64,000 nucleotides of DNA. Source: Gamarada debralockiae. Lineage: Eukaryota > Ascomycota > Leotiomycetes > Helotiales > Hyphodiscaceae. The notes beneath the pieces were generated by a model that ran no database searches, had not been told where the DNA came from, and saw only the letters and a list, made by a program, of their open reading frames with translations. The stretch's first letter is position 1; the number at the start of each line of letters is the position of its first letter. This document shows, piece after piece, positions 35,890-46,764 of this stretch. The DNA lies in NCBI GenBank assembly GCA_002803225.1, contig NXFV01000482.1, positions 42,033 to 106,032 on the forward strand, given 5' to 3'. A program made the translations under genes and the position numbers.

Positions 35890-37064
35890 CTACAAAGATA
35901 AAGCATGCTCGATCAATCGTCCAACAAGGAGCATTGTCAAGTACGAATCATTGCCGGCGTTGTGGACCATTTCCGAGTTGAGCTGACGATTCCCTTCCCT
36001 TTTGAGAAAATTGTCGGTGAGATTCGCTAGGCCGGGCTGCTTGTGCTTAGGATCAAGGTGGCGCCATTCGATTTGTGTATCAATTACCTCGTCCCATAGT
36101 CCCCTAAATGCTGAAATCTTATTCTTTGCGCAGTACGCATCCTCATTCTTTCCAGCATGGACAACCAATCGGATGGGCACGTTCATGGCTCTTTCTTTAT
36201 CCACAATCTTCGTCATTTCGTTGTTGAGATTGGCGAGACTAACGAAGGTGATTTTTCGGGTACCGAAGACAAAATCTTTGACTTTTAAACCCTTTGCTCA
36301 AGCCCAGATTGGAATACGATCATTCCGGAAGTCAGAAACGCGAAGGCAGTAGGATTTTGCGTTTTGGGGCATTCGTGTAGGATCCTTGCGAATTTCTGTA
36401 AGAGCATCTTCATCCATTCGTAAGACTGTAATCCCGCACTCCCGAATCGCATCTGAGTGATCGTATCTCCCTTCAAAGTCGAATGAAATATATGTGACAG
36501 GACACTGAAGGTAAAAGGATCTGTTGTTACGGTTAGTTATTTACTGAGGTTCATTAATAGAAGGAAGGAGTCTTACTTGAAATCGAAGGAGGTTGGAACA
36601 GATTGAAAAGTGAAACCTTCATCAGCGACAACATGATCATTATCGTACTCGTAATCGTAATCATCATCATCATCACCACTGAGGCCCTCACAGCCGTTTC
36701 CGTCATCGTAATTCGCCTTCGCCGTCATAGCCTCGCCGAGTACTTGAGTACTGGCGTCAGCCGTTATCGGGCTACCGGCTACAGCCTCACCGAGTACTTG
36801 AATACTGGCGTCAACTGTGGCGGTGGCTTCTTCTTCTGCTCTGGCTCTCCTTCTCGCGAGTTTTCTCTCATGCTTGGCCCGTCTGGTGGCGCGTTTTGCT
36901 GCGCGTGCTGCAGGGTCTTCGACTTCTAAGCGTTGTCGCTCTGCTGAACGATCATCCCGACGTTTCTGCGCCCGTTCTTCGGTGCGCTTCTTTTTGTTTT
37001 GACACCGTCTAAAAACACGTTTTTCTCGAATGAGTATCTCCGTATACACTCGGTTCTGAATCAT
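35890..37064 (-). pseudogene. DEDDh 3'-5' exonuclease-like protein (Gfd2/YDR514C type) with an in-frame stop
   Basis: Start taken at the ATG at 37064 (MIQNRVYTEILIREKR). Exon 1 is 37064-36577, with a basic region, two copies of a DAS.QVLGEA repeat and an acidic tail; a 56-bp intron (GTAAGA donor, CAACAG acceptor) leads to exon 2, 36520-35890. Joined, VPTSFDFKSFYLQCPVTYIS precedes SFDFEG (first D-x-E pair), then VVHAGKNED, IDTQIEW and HNAGND (the H..xxD end motif). These are the RNase-H-fold DEDDh signatures of the fungal Gfd2-like family. A TGA at 36298-36300 interrupts the frame between SDFRNDRIPIWA and AKGLKVKDFVFG, and a CGA-to-TGA change would explain it. No convincing intron removes it. 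About 372 residues if read through. Confidence 0.65.
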
Positions 37065-38519
37065 GATGATGATTTGATTCGTTTGCTGGCGTGGGGGCTG
37101 ACGGACATAAGGTGTCGATGACCCTGGAGTAGCTAACACGAGGACGAGCCGACTGTGTACAGGGACGTGTACAACGAAGACTCGGAATCCACTGCGATGA
37201 TCATTAGCTTTGTTCAAAGAGTTGGACTGAAGTAGGGAAGAAGGAATAGGCAAGCGGATTGAATGCGGATGTAATTGCCCAAATCCACTGTCCGAATGCC
37301 TCGAACAACATCATCACTTTAGGTATTTGAAGTATGTGACTCTTTCAGAAAAGGAGAGGCAGTATGTTTCAATAAAGGGAAGGGATTGGTTGTAGAGGGA
37401 TGTTATCTAAGATGGCAGAGTGGACTTACAGTTTAGACTTGCTCGAAGGGTCTTAAGGTCGACGAGAGGTCGACGTAGGTGGCTGAGGTAAGTAGGGCGT
37501 AGAGGTTTGATTATCAACAATAGAGACTTGAAGAAGGTACAATGTTATTGTTGATGATCAAATCGTTGAGGGAAAATGTTGCGTGGGAAAGAAGACGAAG
37601 GTTCGGTTAATGACGCGGAGGGAGATGCGCAACGAGGCTGCCGCACAAACGACCAAATTCACTGGCAGAGAGCTTCAGAAAGATGTGATTTAATTCGCCA
37701 GCATTCTATCCGGGACCTCCATGATGCAAATTTCATACATTTTGATTGGACAGATGGAGGGAGGACTGCGCTAGCCTCTTTCAGAGCTGTATGAAGAAAG
37801 GTAGGCAGAAAATAGCCATTTTAAAGCCTTTCCATGGCAAGAAAGGCATTTACTGCTGGATAAGTAGATAAGCACAAAGTATCTATAGGTATATACCTAC
37901 GAGACTCAAGTAACCTCATAGACACTATGCCGACTTCAGGAATCCATGACGTAAAGGGCTTACTTACAGATCTTTTCAGCACTTAAGGCCCTTGCTTCTT
38001 TGTTTATCCAGTTATTGTACTCGCGTCTAGATAAATGCATTGAGTGATGCAACAAGCTGGCATGGAGGAACGGCTTTTGCAGGACCTGCAAGCCAAATTT
38101 GAGAAGCCTTCTGTGCTGGGATTGAGTTGCTGCATAACATTTGGCCTTGGAACAGCTTCGCTATGCTGACTGAAATACAAATTGCTGATGTTGAAGCAAG
38201 TAGGTCCAGCTAGTGCTGCTTGCACATAATGTAGGTCGAAAGCAAAGTCACAGCGTCGAAGGCATAACAAAGCACGCAAAAAGAACCAAGCAAATAGCAA
38301 AAGAAAAACAAATGGATTATACCATATTGAACTCAGCTTTTTTTGCCTTCATTCCCCGGGATATCAAACGCCTTGACTCTCATGGCGCAAACTTCTTCCC
38401 AAGATACCACTCTCATGCCGACGATTACTGTCCAGATCAAATATGTTCGACAGGTGGTCAATATCGTCGAACTGTATTGCACAATGCCTTCGCGTGCACC
38501 ACGGACCCAATCCCCAGTA
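37065..38519. other. Intergenic with one copy of the 87-bp repeat
   Basis: No supportable gene. It holds the upstream part of the DEDDh gene and copy B of the dispersed repeat. Plus-strand ORFs of up to 104 codons here show no family signal. Confidence 0.45.
38234..38320. repeat. 87-bp dispersed direct repeat, copy B
   Basis: Second copy of 35059-35145, in the same orientation and 3.2 kb away. No gene starts next to it, so it could mark where a related gene was lost. Confidence 0.9.
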
Positions 38520-39334
38520 TTACCTGAGCAGCCCACCCAAATCCCTCTCCATCCCACTAACCCTATCCTCAAGCTCCCTCTTCTTCCGCTCTAACTCCCT
38601 AATCTCCTCCTCCTCCCTCCTCAAATCCTCATCCGTAACCACAATCTCCACATCCTCCTCGCTCCCCGGAGTTTCCCTACCCTCCCCATCCTCCTCATCA
38701 TCATCAGCATCCCACCCATCCCCTCTATTCATCCTCTCTAACTCCTTCGTCTGCCTTGCAACCTTCTGCTCATAATGCTGCAGACTAGCCTGAATCTGCC
38801 CATGCCTCACTCTCAACCCTTTAATCCGTTCCGGAACCCCAGGAATGCTGTACACATCATTTAACTTCTCTGCTCCACGCAGCAGAACCTCGATATCAAC
38901 CTCGCCTTTTGCCTCAGTTTTCCTGACTTCGGAGTGTAGTTCTGGACCCAAAACGGCGGCTACAGCAGTGTTTCGTCGTGGTGCTCGAGCGCCGACGCCG
39001 GTGCCTGTTGTTACTTCGCCGGACGCGACGTTGAAGACGGTTTGTCTGCGGTTGTTGGAGGCTTTGGGGTCGGGGTAGGGTGTTTGTGCTGTGGTTGGGG
39101 GAGGAGGTGGTGGGACGGAGAAGAGCGCTCGTTCGTGGGGTTCGGTGTCGCGAATTAGGGAGGTTATGTCGTGAGTTGAGAGGAGGGCATTTGTGAAGAT
39201 CTTTGGAGGAGGAAAGCTTGGTGGGGTTGGCTGAGGCTTGTGGGGGTTTGGGCTGGAAGATAGACTTACGAGAGAATTGCTATTGATTCGGAGGAGAGCG
39301 ATATTTGCTCGAGATGGCGTTCTAATAGAGACAT
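38520..39334 (-). CDS. SPC34: DASH (Dam1) complex subunit Spc34
   Basis: The DASH/Dam1 ring couples kinetochores to spindle microtubules. Two exons: 39334-39270 and 39216-38520, with a 53-bp intron (GTAAGT donor, CCAAG acceptor). The product is 253 residues. The N-terminus MSLLERHLEQISLSSESIAIL joins to SFPPPKIFTNALL, STHDITSLIRDTEPHERALF, the family signature. Then come a Pro run and RRQTVFNVASGEV. The C-terminal part is a charged coiled coil (DLRREEEEIRELERKKRELE). It is the only clear housekeeping gene inside the 28-42 kb accessory block. Confidence 0.93.
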
Positions 39335-39844
39335 GATTATTGACTTTTTCTGTGTCGTTGAGGTTGAGTTTTTGTTTGGATCGCTTCCTCCAACCGCGTC
39401 GTGTTTTGCGGGGTTCTGGTCTAACCTCGTTCGGATTTGACCAACGTCAAATTTCGAAGACCACTTTTCTTCCATCACTCCCAAAGGATTCTATGACTTT
39501 CTTAGTTCTACGAATTTTATGTTTTCAAGATATAACTATTCGTGGTTGGAATTATGCTGTTTCTCGATCTCTGTTCAGCAAGTCACCAAGTTCTGCAAAG
39601 TTACCAGAATGATAGTACGTATGATGTTTTTGAACCAAGTTTTGAGAAGCATCTGCTCTACTTCTCAAAGATTCTCGAGACTAGTACCTCTTGCAGATGT
39701 CACAGTATTCAGTTTATTTCCAAACATCTCTCATGTACTGCATCCCATAAAATTCCAGCGCATCACAAGAAACAGCTCAAGTTCGCTCAACTGTTCTACA
39801 GAACCCCCTTACGGCTTCGAATTTCCCTTAGCCTCTCTGCCATC

Positions 39845-40777
39845 ATGGGCACTATTCTTCAAGTGATACTTGAGCCATTTGAGCGCCCAGTGACTGTTAC
39901 TTTGGTGGCATATTGTAATGCAGTGATTATAGCTATAAGAGCTATTCTCCAAGAAGAATTGGCAAGATCGGCCGAATCAGTCAAACCTTTAAACCAACAG
40001 AATCAGCAAAAGCTAGAATACCGAGGATCCGAAGAAACAGAGTTCGGACGATTAGTACTCTCCCAAGAATTTAGACTTTTCAACAAGCTCCTTACAGAAA
40101 CCCGCCTCCAAATCTGGAGAACAACCTTGCCAGGCCCTCGATTCATCGAATTGGATTGCTACTATACTGAGCCGGAGAAGGGATCCAAAAGGCCGACAGA
40201 AGTAATACGGGAATATGCACCAGCCTCTATCATTTTCAGTATCTGTCGAGAATCAAGATGGGGAAGCTTTGAGAGTCAGGAAATATATACCCCTCGGTCA
40301 GTGTGAGCTCACCCGCTGTTACCTCTACTTCGATCCCGAACGGGACACGATTTTCATGCCTTATACGCGAACCTTCTGCTGTGGTTGCTGCGAAAGTATG
40401 GCAGCTAGCATTGTCATATCTAGGAGGTGTTATCTAGAGCAAGGCTTGGTCTAAGATACACTATCTTGTGGTGGATTGTCTACAATAGACATTTCTAGAG
40501 ATAAGTAGGGATTTTTAAAAAGTTGACTGGCCTCAAGGGATTCACCACTGTCCTGAATAAGTTCCCCGCAGATGTCCCGTGTTATAAGAAAGGGAGGTCG
40601 ATGAAGACAGAAGCTGATCTAGTGCAACTCGAAGCCCGGAATGTGGAGAAACTTAGTTGGCCCAAGATTACTTTCAAGGTTGTCGATGGATGTTGGGAGC
40701 CGACACCGGGAAATTGGGGCTTGGTACAAATTGGGGGCGAGAGACAAATGCTCGAATGGTGTCTAAGTTCATATTAA
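39845..40777 (+). pseudogene. 2EXR-domain gene, broken by frameshifts and a stop
   Basis: From the ATG at 39845 the frame encodes FGRLVLSQEFRLFNKLLTET, RLQIWRTTLPGPRFIELDC and IIFSICRESRWG, the start of a fungal 2EXR domain, then ends at a TGA near 40306. The expected continuation (EALRVRKYIPLGQCELTRCY, then LYFDPERDTIFMP) is in the next frame; removing one G from the GGGG at 40260-40263 would join them. That frame stops at 40454. Further homologous pieces follow in other frames: SKIHYLVVDC near 40450-40490 and GLKGFTTVLNKFP, VPCYKKGRSMKTEADLV up to 40777. At least three lesions point to a real pseudogene. 2EXR genes are abundant in leotiomycetes and of unknown role. Confidence 0.75.
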
Positions 40778-40908
40778 GCGTACACTTAGCCAACTTGAAA
40801 TTGATTCGATTAGCTTCCAAGTTTGCAGATGGCTTTAATTTGGAATGTCAGGTCCATACCCACTGAAACCTGAAGACACCGAGTCATCAGGCTCAACCTC
40901 AAATCACT

Positions 40909-41146
40909 TAATCGTTCCAATAGTTTGAACTATTGAAGCCTTTATTGTTATACTCACTCTATCCTGCCTACCCTGACTCGTTCAAATTATATGAACGATT
41001 GAAAACTTCGTTGCTACTTTTACGATATCCATCAGCCTAACTACAGCCCCAACGCTCTAATCGTTCAAACAATTGGAACGATTGAAAACTTCACTGCTAC
41101 TTTCGCTATATCCTCTCTGCTCCAAGTCAATCTAACTACAGCCATA
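40909..41146. repeat. Three imperfect tandem units with palindromic cores
   Basis: Each unit starts TCGTTC (40912, 40978, 41060) and carries an inverted core: AATCGTTC with GAACGATT around 9 bases at 41058-41082, and CGTTCA with TGAACG at 40979-40997. The cores are followed by GATTGAAAACTTC..TGCTACTTT and CTAACTACAGCC. Units 2 and 3 are the most alike (period 82). The DNA is AT-rich and non-coding. Just downstream (41180-41250) a further hairpin pairs CTATGGTAG with CTACCATAG. Confidence 0.75.
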
Positions 41147-41290
41147 GGAGTTGACGAGTATCATAATGGTAGTCGCAAATCTATGGTAGTCGTAATTATT
41201 TATAGCTACCATAGAGTCTATCGTAACTATTTGCAAAAAAAAATATTATTGATGATCACCATAGAACAACCATGATGCCGATTAAAAGGG

Positions 41291-41527
41291 ATGGCGGATA
41301 CAACACTGCATGGGGCGGCTGAGAACGGAGACGAGAGCGTAACGCGGCTCTTGCTCAAGAACGGGGCCCTGACCGATGTCAAAATGAGACCAGAAGAATG
41401 GCAGTCACTCCACCGGGCGGCCCTGAGAGGACATGAGGAGGTGGTGCGACTGCTCCTTGACATGGGGATTGATTCAAAATGCACCAGTTCAAGCTCTTTA
41501 CCTATAATTAATAGAAAAGAGCCATAG
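41291..41527 (+). pseudogene. Orphan ankyrin-repeat fragment
   Basis: A 78-codon ORF starts with an ATG and encodes two ankyrin repeats: TTLHGAAENGDESVTRLLL, KNGALTDV, then QSLHRAALRGHEEVVRLLL, DMGIDSK. It then runs into unrelated residues and a TAG. It is GC-rich compared with the AT-rich DNA on both sides. Ankyrin arrays usually follow NACHT, HET or other signalling domains in fungi; none is present here. I take it as a captured piece of a larger gene. A tiny functional protein is possible but less likely. Confidence 0.6.
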
Positions 41528-42293
41528 ACTTATTTCTTTAAATTCGATATTATTATTATAAGTAAATTAAGTTAAGAATAAGATATCAGGAGACCTAGTT
41601 CCTTTTGTGCCGAACCTAGCACAGTGAGGGTCACGTGAGGATTCCATGTTACCACGTGCTCATGGTCACATGGCCTTTTATGATATATATATATCAGCTC
41701 AACTCTCGAGCTCTTCTCTTCTTTCTCTAGCTTAATATTCTTGTTATCTCGACTAGTTAGCTAGAGAATTGAGGCCAGTACTTGGCTTGCATCTTTGATT
41801 AGATGACTCAGGTCCACGTACGGATTGACTAGAGCTAGAGGCGGTGAGGACAGCCAATTAATATGCCGGATATTCCTGTCATGCGGTCCGCATATATATC
41901 GAAAATGCGTTCTTACTATAGTAAGTATTGTAGGACAAGCTAACGGTGGGGAATTGAAATGGCGTCCGCCACATCACAATCCCGTGTCTCCCCTACCGAA
42001 AACGGCCTTGCAAGATCCCGAAATTGTGGAGGCTTGCTCAAAATTGCCTCCACTCAATAAATATGTAGGCAGCAAGCATATTATCTCCTGCGAATGCCTT
42101 TGGAGTCTCTCGGAGACCCACGGGTGTCTCCATTACCTCCACGGACATGTTCAGCTCTCATGAATATTGTTCAAAAGACGCCCCAATTCGGCTACTTTTC
42201 CGTTTCGCATATAATAAGTAAAGATTGCAGCACTTTCCATGATTTTGATCTTGTTCTTATTGTCAAACTTCAAATACACTTCGCCCTTTAGTA
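41528..42293. other. Intergenic, possible LTR remnant
   Basis: Around 41627-41760 a GTCACGTGAGG box, a run of TA repeats (TATATATATATC), a CTCGAGCTCTTC stretch and TTATCTCGACTAG are ordered like a fungal LTR promoter region. A similar order in the opposite direction occurs near 48370-48530. No internal retroelement sequence or second LTR was found. Confidence 0.3.
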
Positions 42294-43236
42294 ATGAAAA
42301 TTTTTTCCGCTTTCCTCTCCTTTGCTGCGAGCGCAGCCTCCGCAGCTGTACTTGAAGACCGAGCCGTATGCAATGCCGACAACTGTCTTCGTGCCATCCG
42401 AGCAACCTCAAGGCTAAGTAGTGCATCATCTGACTGCTTCAATTTCCTCGGTTCGACAACAGCGACGCCGACATCATTGTAAGCTTTGACACATTTCAGG
42501 CTCAGTCACACCTTCAGATTCTGTCAAGCTAATCAGAGTTTTCAGCACCACGCTTCCTGCACCCACTGTTACCATCACCACCTATTCCATTTATGGCAAC
42601 CCTCAAACCAAGCGTGAGCAGCCTGCTGGAGCTCTCAACCCAAGAGATCCCGTAGCTGTCATTGCAAGAAGCGCGACCACAGGCTCAATTCCCACTTATG
42701 CCTCAGCATGTAGCGGCAGTCTTCGCTACTCATCAGCATGTTCCTGCATTGGGGTAACCGCAGGACCCATCACAGCTTACACCACAATAACGCAAACCGT
42801 GACTCCGGCGACAGTAACGCAAACTTCTACCATCAGCGGTAAGCACCAAACCTCTGCATCTCCCCTATCCCCAAATCGTATCATTGCTTAACTAATTCTC
42901 TCCTTTACACTAGTCTGCGACCCCTCCAACGACTACGGCCTCGCCTGGGCTAGCGGCGAGTGGGGCCAGCCAGCTGGCAACAAGCCTGGATATTCCAGCT
43001 TTTCAGCCACGGCAGCAGAATGCTGCGCTGTATGCTACACGACCACAGGCTGTGCGTTCTTCGAATTCTTCGAGGAAGTTTGCTACCTGACCACGTTCGG
43101 CGGTGGTCCTGTCACGAACCCCTACAATACCGAGTGTCCAAATGGCCTGGCAGGTTTTAATTTCGCCCCTGCAGATGTTTTTCAGCCTCCCCAAAATGTC
43201 TTTGGAGAAGGCCCGTGTTCGGGTCCCTTTAGTTGA
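42294..43236 (+). CDS. Secreted cysteine-rich protein of unknown function
   Basis: Three exons: 42294-42478, 42537-42838 and 42914-43236, with introns of 58 and 75 bp (GTAAGC donors; CAG and TAG acceptors). The product is 269 residues. It starts with a signal peptide (MKIFSAFLSFAASAASAA). The mature start, VCNADNCLRAIRATS, matches a Cys-bearing motif common at the N-terminus of many fungal secreted proteins. A Thr/Ser-rich middle (TAYTTITQTVTPATVTQTS) is likely O-glycosylated. The C-terminal domain has eight or so Cys (ECCAVCYTTTGCAFFEF to GEGPCSGPFS). There is no transmembrane helix or GPI signal. A surface protein or effector is possible; nothing in the sequence decides it. Confidence 0.82.
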
Positions 43237-44995
43237 TTCTCCCGCCAACTGAACGGTTTTGTGGCGTATTCTTGAGGGGTTTCATTATTGCAATAGCGTT
43301 AAATCTTGAGGTTTGGAGATGAAGTAAGATTCATTCGCATATGTAAGAGAGCTCTTTTGCCTCCCAGGCGAAAGACACAGCTGCACGAACTTAATTTTTA
43401 GAATATAACGATATTCAAGAGGAAAATCATGATTCTGGACTCCATGTGACACGTTCAAATGGAACACGCTCCTCACGCACTTCTCGACTGGAAGGTACGG
43501 TGTGCGAGGCCCAAACCAATGAGGCAGGGAGCCAGCCAGGATATGTGTTATTATCCTCAACCAATTATGTACCTTGTGCTTTACACGCTGTTTATGGCAT
43601 ATTTATTAATTTTCTTCTGGGATGTGTGTCGGGCTGGCAGTTATCACGGACCCAACAATATTGTATTGTCTCCTTGACAACGGTGACGGAGTGATTTAGA
43701 TATTAAATACTTCTAACACATCATCCAAAATACTAAGATTCAACTGCCAGTGCGTAGGTAGCAGGACTCTTCTTCCCATTCTTCCAAACAGTCCGCAAGC
43801 TAAACACTGCATTGCCCTTGCTGGTTAGAGGACCAGTGTTTTTAGTCCCAATATTTAGCATATGCGTCTACTGTTCAAATGAGCTTGTACAGTGAATTTA
43901 AGCTATAGTAGACTTACCTGCTAACTCGCCATTAAACGCGAGACAATTCATAATAGTCAAACAGTCAAGCGGCTGGTTCGGTATTCCAATATAGCTTAAT
44001 AATATTTTCAAGAAAACTAACTAGGGTCTGTTTGCTAGTTGCGAGGAAGCTCATACTTGTATCATAATTAAGTCAAGTCCGTTAGCGTCACGGGAGTATT
44101 TGCGATAATCCAAAGATTTGGGGTTGGCTTTTCCTACACGACTCATCATAACCAGCCTGAATTATTCGAGTTAGCTCAATTCTTTCAAGTCAATTTAAAT
44201 TATTCGGTCTACTTCTCGCAACCTAGCACTTTGTTTATTACTCAAAATTCAAGGCTGCGTCCTCCAGTAACATATAGAGCATATAACCCGTAGGATGCTT
44301 TTTAGTTACTTGATTCTTTAGCGTTGCTGATTCTTTAATCTACTTAATTCTCTTCCAGGATACTGTATTTCTTATTTTTTATTGAGAAAAACATTTTGTA
44401 ATATCAACACAACAACGGAGCTATGTCCGAGCGTATGTTTATCTGGGATCCTCAAGCTTCCGATATCATGCAGTTCTCAAAGGTCATTAATAATGAGCAT
44501 TTACGCGAATTATTTTATTATGGCAGAGTTTACAATAGTCCTCGTTTTCAAGCGGTCGAAGCTAATGCGCCAGAGCCCCATTTGAACACTTGATGTAGAC
44601 AGCAGTCGCCATCTGTCCAGGCTTGTTAAGGGGTAATAATCCGACCCGCCGCCTAGACTTATTTAAACTTGGCTTTCACATGCCAAAAATTCCACGGAGT
44701 AGAACCTCATTAACTATTGTAGAACGCTATCTTACTTCTTCACATATACAATATATTTCGAAAATTTTCTCTACTTTACAGGATATCAGTACATGCCACT
44801 ACATTATAATACATCTTTCGGATGCAGCAATCTAGTGAGCCAGGAATTCTTGCAAGCTGCTAGAATCTCAGGTTATTGTTACATAATCTTGTAGCACCTC
44901 TGATAGTGTAGAAAACCGCGCTTTTTATATAGAGAGTTTTCCAAGATACTACAAATAGGCCCACGCCTGCCAACCTGATTACGCACGCATTCCCC
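43237..44995. other. Intergenic, nothing recognised
   Basis: About 1.8 kb of AT-rich DNA with short ORFs only, none with a recognisable motif. Confidence 0.5.
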
Positions 44996-46764
44996 TTAAC
45001 CCCTGGCCACAGGCATCAACTTAACCATCAGAGGCTTCCGCTGATAAATCATAAATACCTTCATCCCATCTACCCAGTCCTTGCTCTCCTCACACAGCTC
45101 CATATCAAAATTCCATAACAGTCGGGCTAAGATAATCCTCATCTCCACATGCGCCAAATTCATGCCTATGCAGTTTCGCGGACCGACTGAGAATGCTTGC
45201 AGAGCTTTCTTTCGATCAGCTTTATAATGATCGTCTCCAAGCCAGCGTTCGGGGGCAAACTTGTCAGGATCTCTGAAGTTTTCAGCAGAAGAATAACAAG
45301 CTTTCTGGCTGACGCCCACAAGCGTTCTGGGAGGCACAAAGCGGCCAGCAATTATATTTCCTTCTGGGCCGGTTATACGCTGTAGCTGATTTGCAACTAG
45401 GAAAGTTGTGTCAGAAATTCCATGTACTAGGTAAGCTTCTACCTCCACCTACCAGGTGGAAAAATCCGCAACCCCTCTTCAAGAACTGCAAGCTCATATT
45501 TCAAGCTAGTTACACTTGCCATATTGATGCTGCCTTCGGTTGGAAAAGTAGCACGAATCTCCTTAACTAGCCGTTCGAGGATCGAGGGGTTTTTCAACAG
45601 ATGATACACGACGCCTGAGAGCAGAGATGCTGTCGTTTCAGAACCGGCGAGGGTGATCGATACGCAGGTTTCTTCTAACTCCTCGATAGATATACCAGCG
45701 GGAGTGTTGAGATGGGACTGGGCGTAAGTTATGCTGTATTTCTTCAGCTATATTCTGCCGGCTTGTTTTGAACGGGTGCATACAAATCTGGTCTTGGATG
45801 CTTCATCTGAAGTCGTTTTGCTACTCTCTCTCTGACGAACCCTCTGTGAACCGCTTCCTGCTTGGCGAAAAGTATGCTCCCAAGCCGGAGGACTAACGTA
45901 TCAAGTGGAGGGTTTGACATGCAAACGCCGATTAGGACAAACCCCTTCAGGAAATCAAACATGTTCTGCACCCAAACCTAGACGACATAAGCTCCAGCTG
46001 AGGAACACCCAATAAGATTACTGACATGTAGTGTTGAATTGTCCAAACAATCGAACGACTGCCCAAAGGTAAGGTCGCCAATGATGTCAACTGTTGCAAA
46101 ATTAAAGAATTCAGATAAATCGACTGGACCTTTGGTGCAATGCTCATTGAGTTTTTGAATTAAGGAGTCAAAATATCTAGTCAATATTGGCTCCTGATCT
46201 CTCAACGCTTTCTCTGTGAAGCCGTGAGAAAAGTTGCGTCTATTGATGTTAATAAACAATGAAACATCTCATTGTGCCTTTCTCACCTCAGGCGACTGTG
46301 ATCAGAATCACTAGGGTTGAATCCTAAGCCATAGACACCATTTGGTGGCGGTGGAAATGCTTTCGGATCCCTAGAAAGCTCCGGGCGAACCTTGGCGTAT
46401 ATATCATTCCACGCATCCGGAGTACTGTAAGACAAAAACCTCCGACCTACGCGGACGACTGGCCCGTACTTCTTGTGAAGCTCAACTAGTTTGTATGGAA
46501 AATCTCCCTTGAGCATATGGGACGTGCGTGGGAGGTCACTGATAGCCCATAGCTTTGGGCCGGGATACGCTGAAAGGGCATCGAAGTATGCATGGTAGAT
46601 AGAGCGTGTAAGAATGAAGAGAATAGCCTGTGCGATCAATTGTTAGAAGGTAATTTAGAGGGTTCTATCTAGCTAGCTGTAACGAAACTTACGAGAACGA
46701 GGATACAAAGGACTTGGTCTCGTGATGGAGGCCAGGAAGGAAGAAAAAGCTCTGAAGGAGTCAT
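44996..46764 (-). CDS. Cytochrome P450 monooxygenase
   Basis: Haem-thiolate oxygenase, ER-anchored. Six exons: 46764-46693, 46627-46287, 46239-46026, 45977-45784, 45733-45453 and 45396-44996; introns 47-65 bp, all phases consistent. The product is 500 residues. The N-terminus (MTPSELFLPSWPPSRDQVLC, then ILVLAILFILTRSIY) holds a membrane anchor, followed by YPGPKLWAISDLPR. The I-helix motif is AGSETT, the ExxR is in EEGLRIFPP, the PERF-type motif is FAPERWLG, and the haem loop FSVGPRNCIG puts the ligand Cys near residue 442. The style is that of CYP65-like fungal P450s (isotrichodermin 15-oxygenase relatives). No polyketide, peptide or terpene synthase gene lies in the window, so the substrate is unknown. 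Confidence 0.92.

Noticed and set aside
44996..46764. Secondary-metabolite cluster around the P450
   Set aside because: No polyketide, peptide or terpene synthase, no transporter and no Zn2Cys6 regulator in the flanks.
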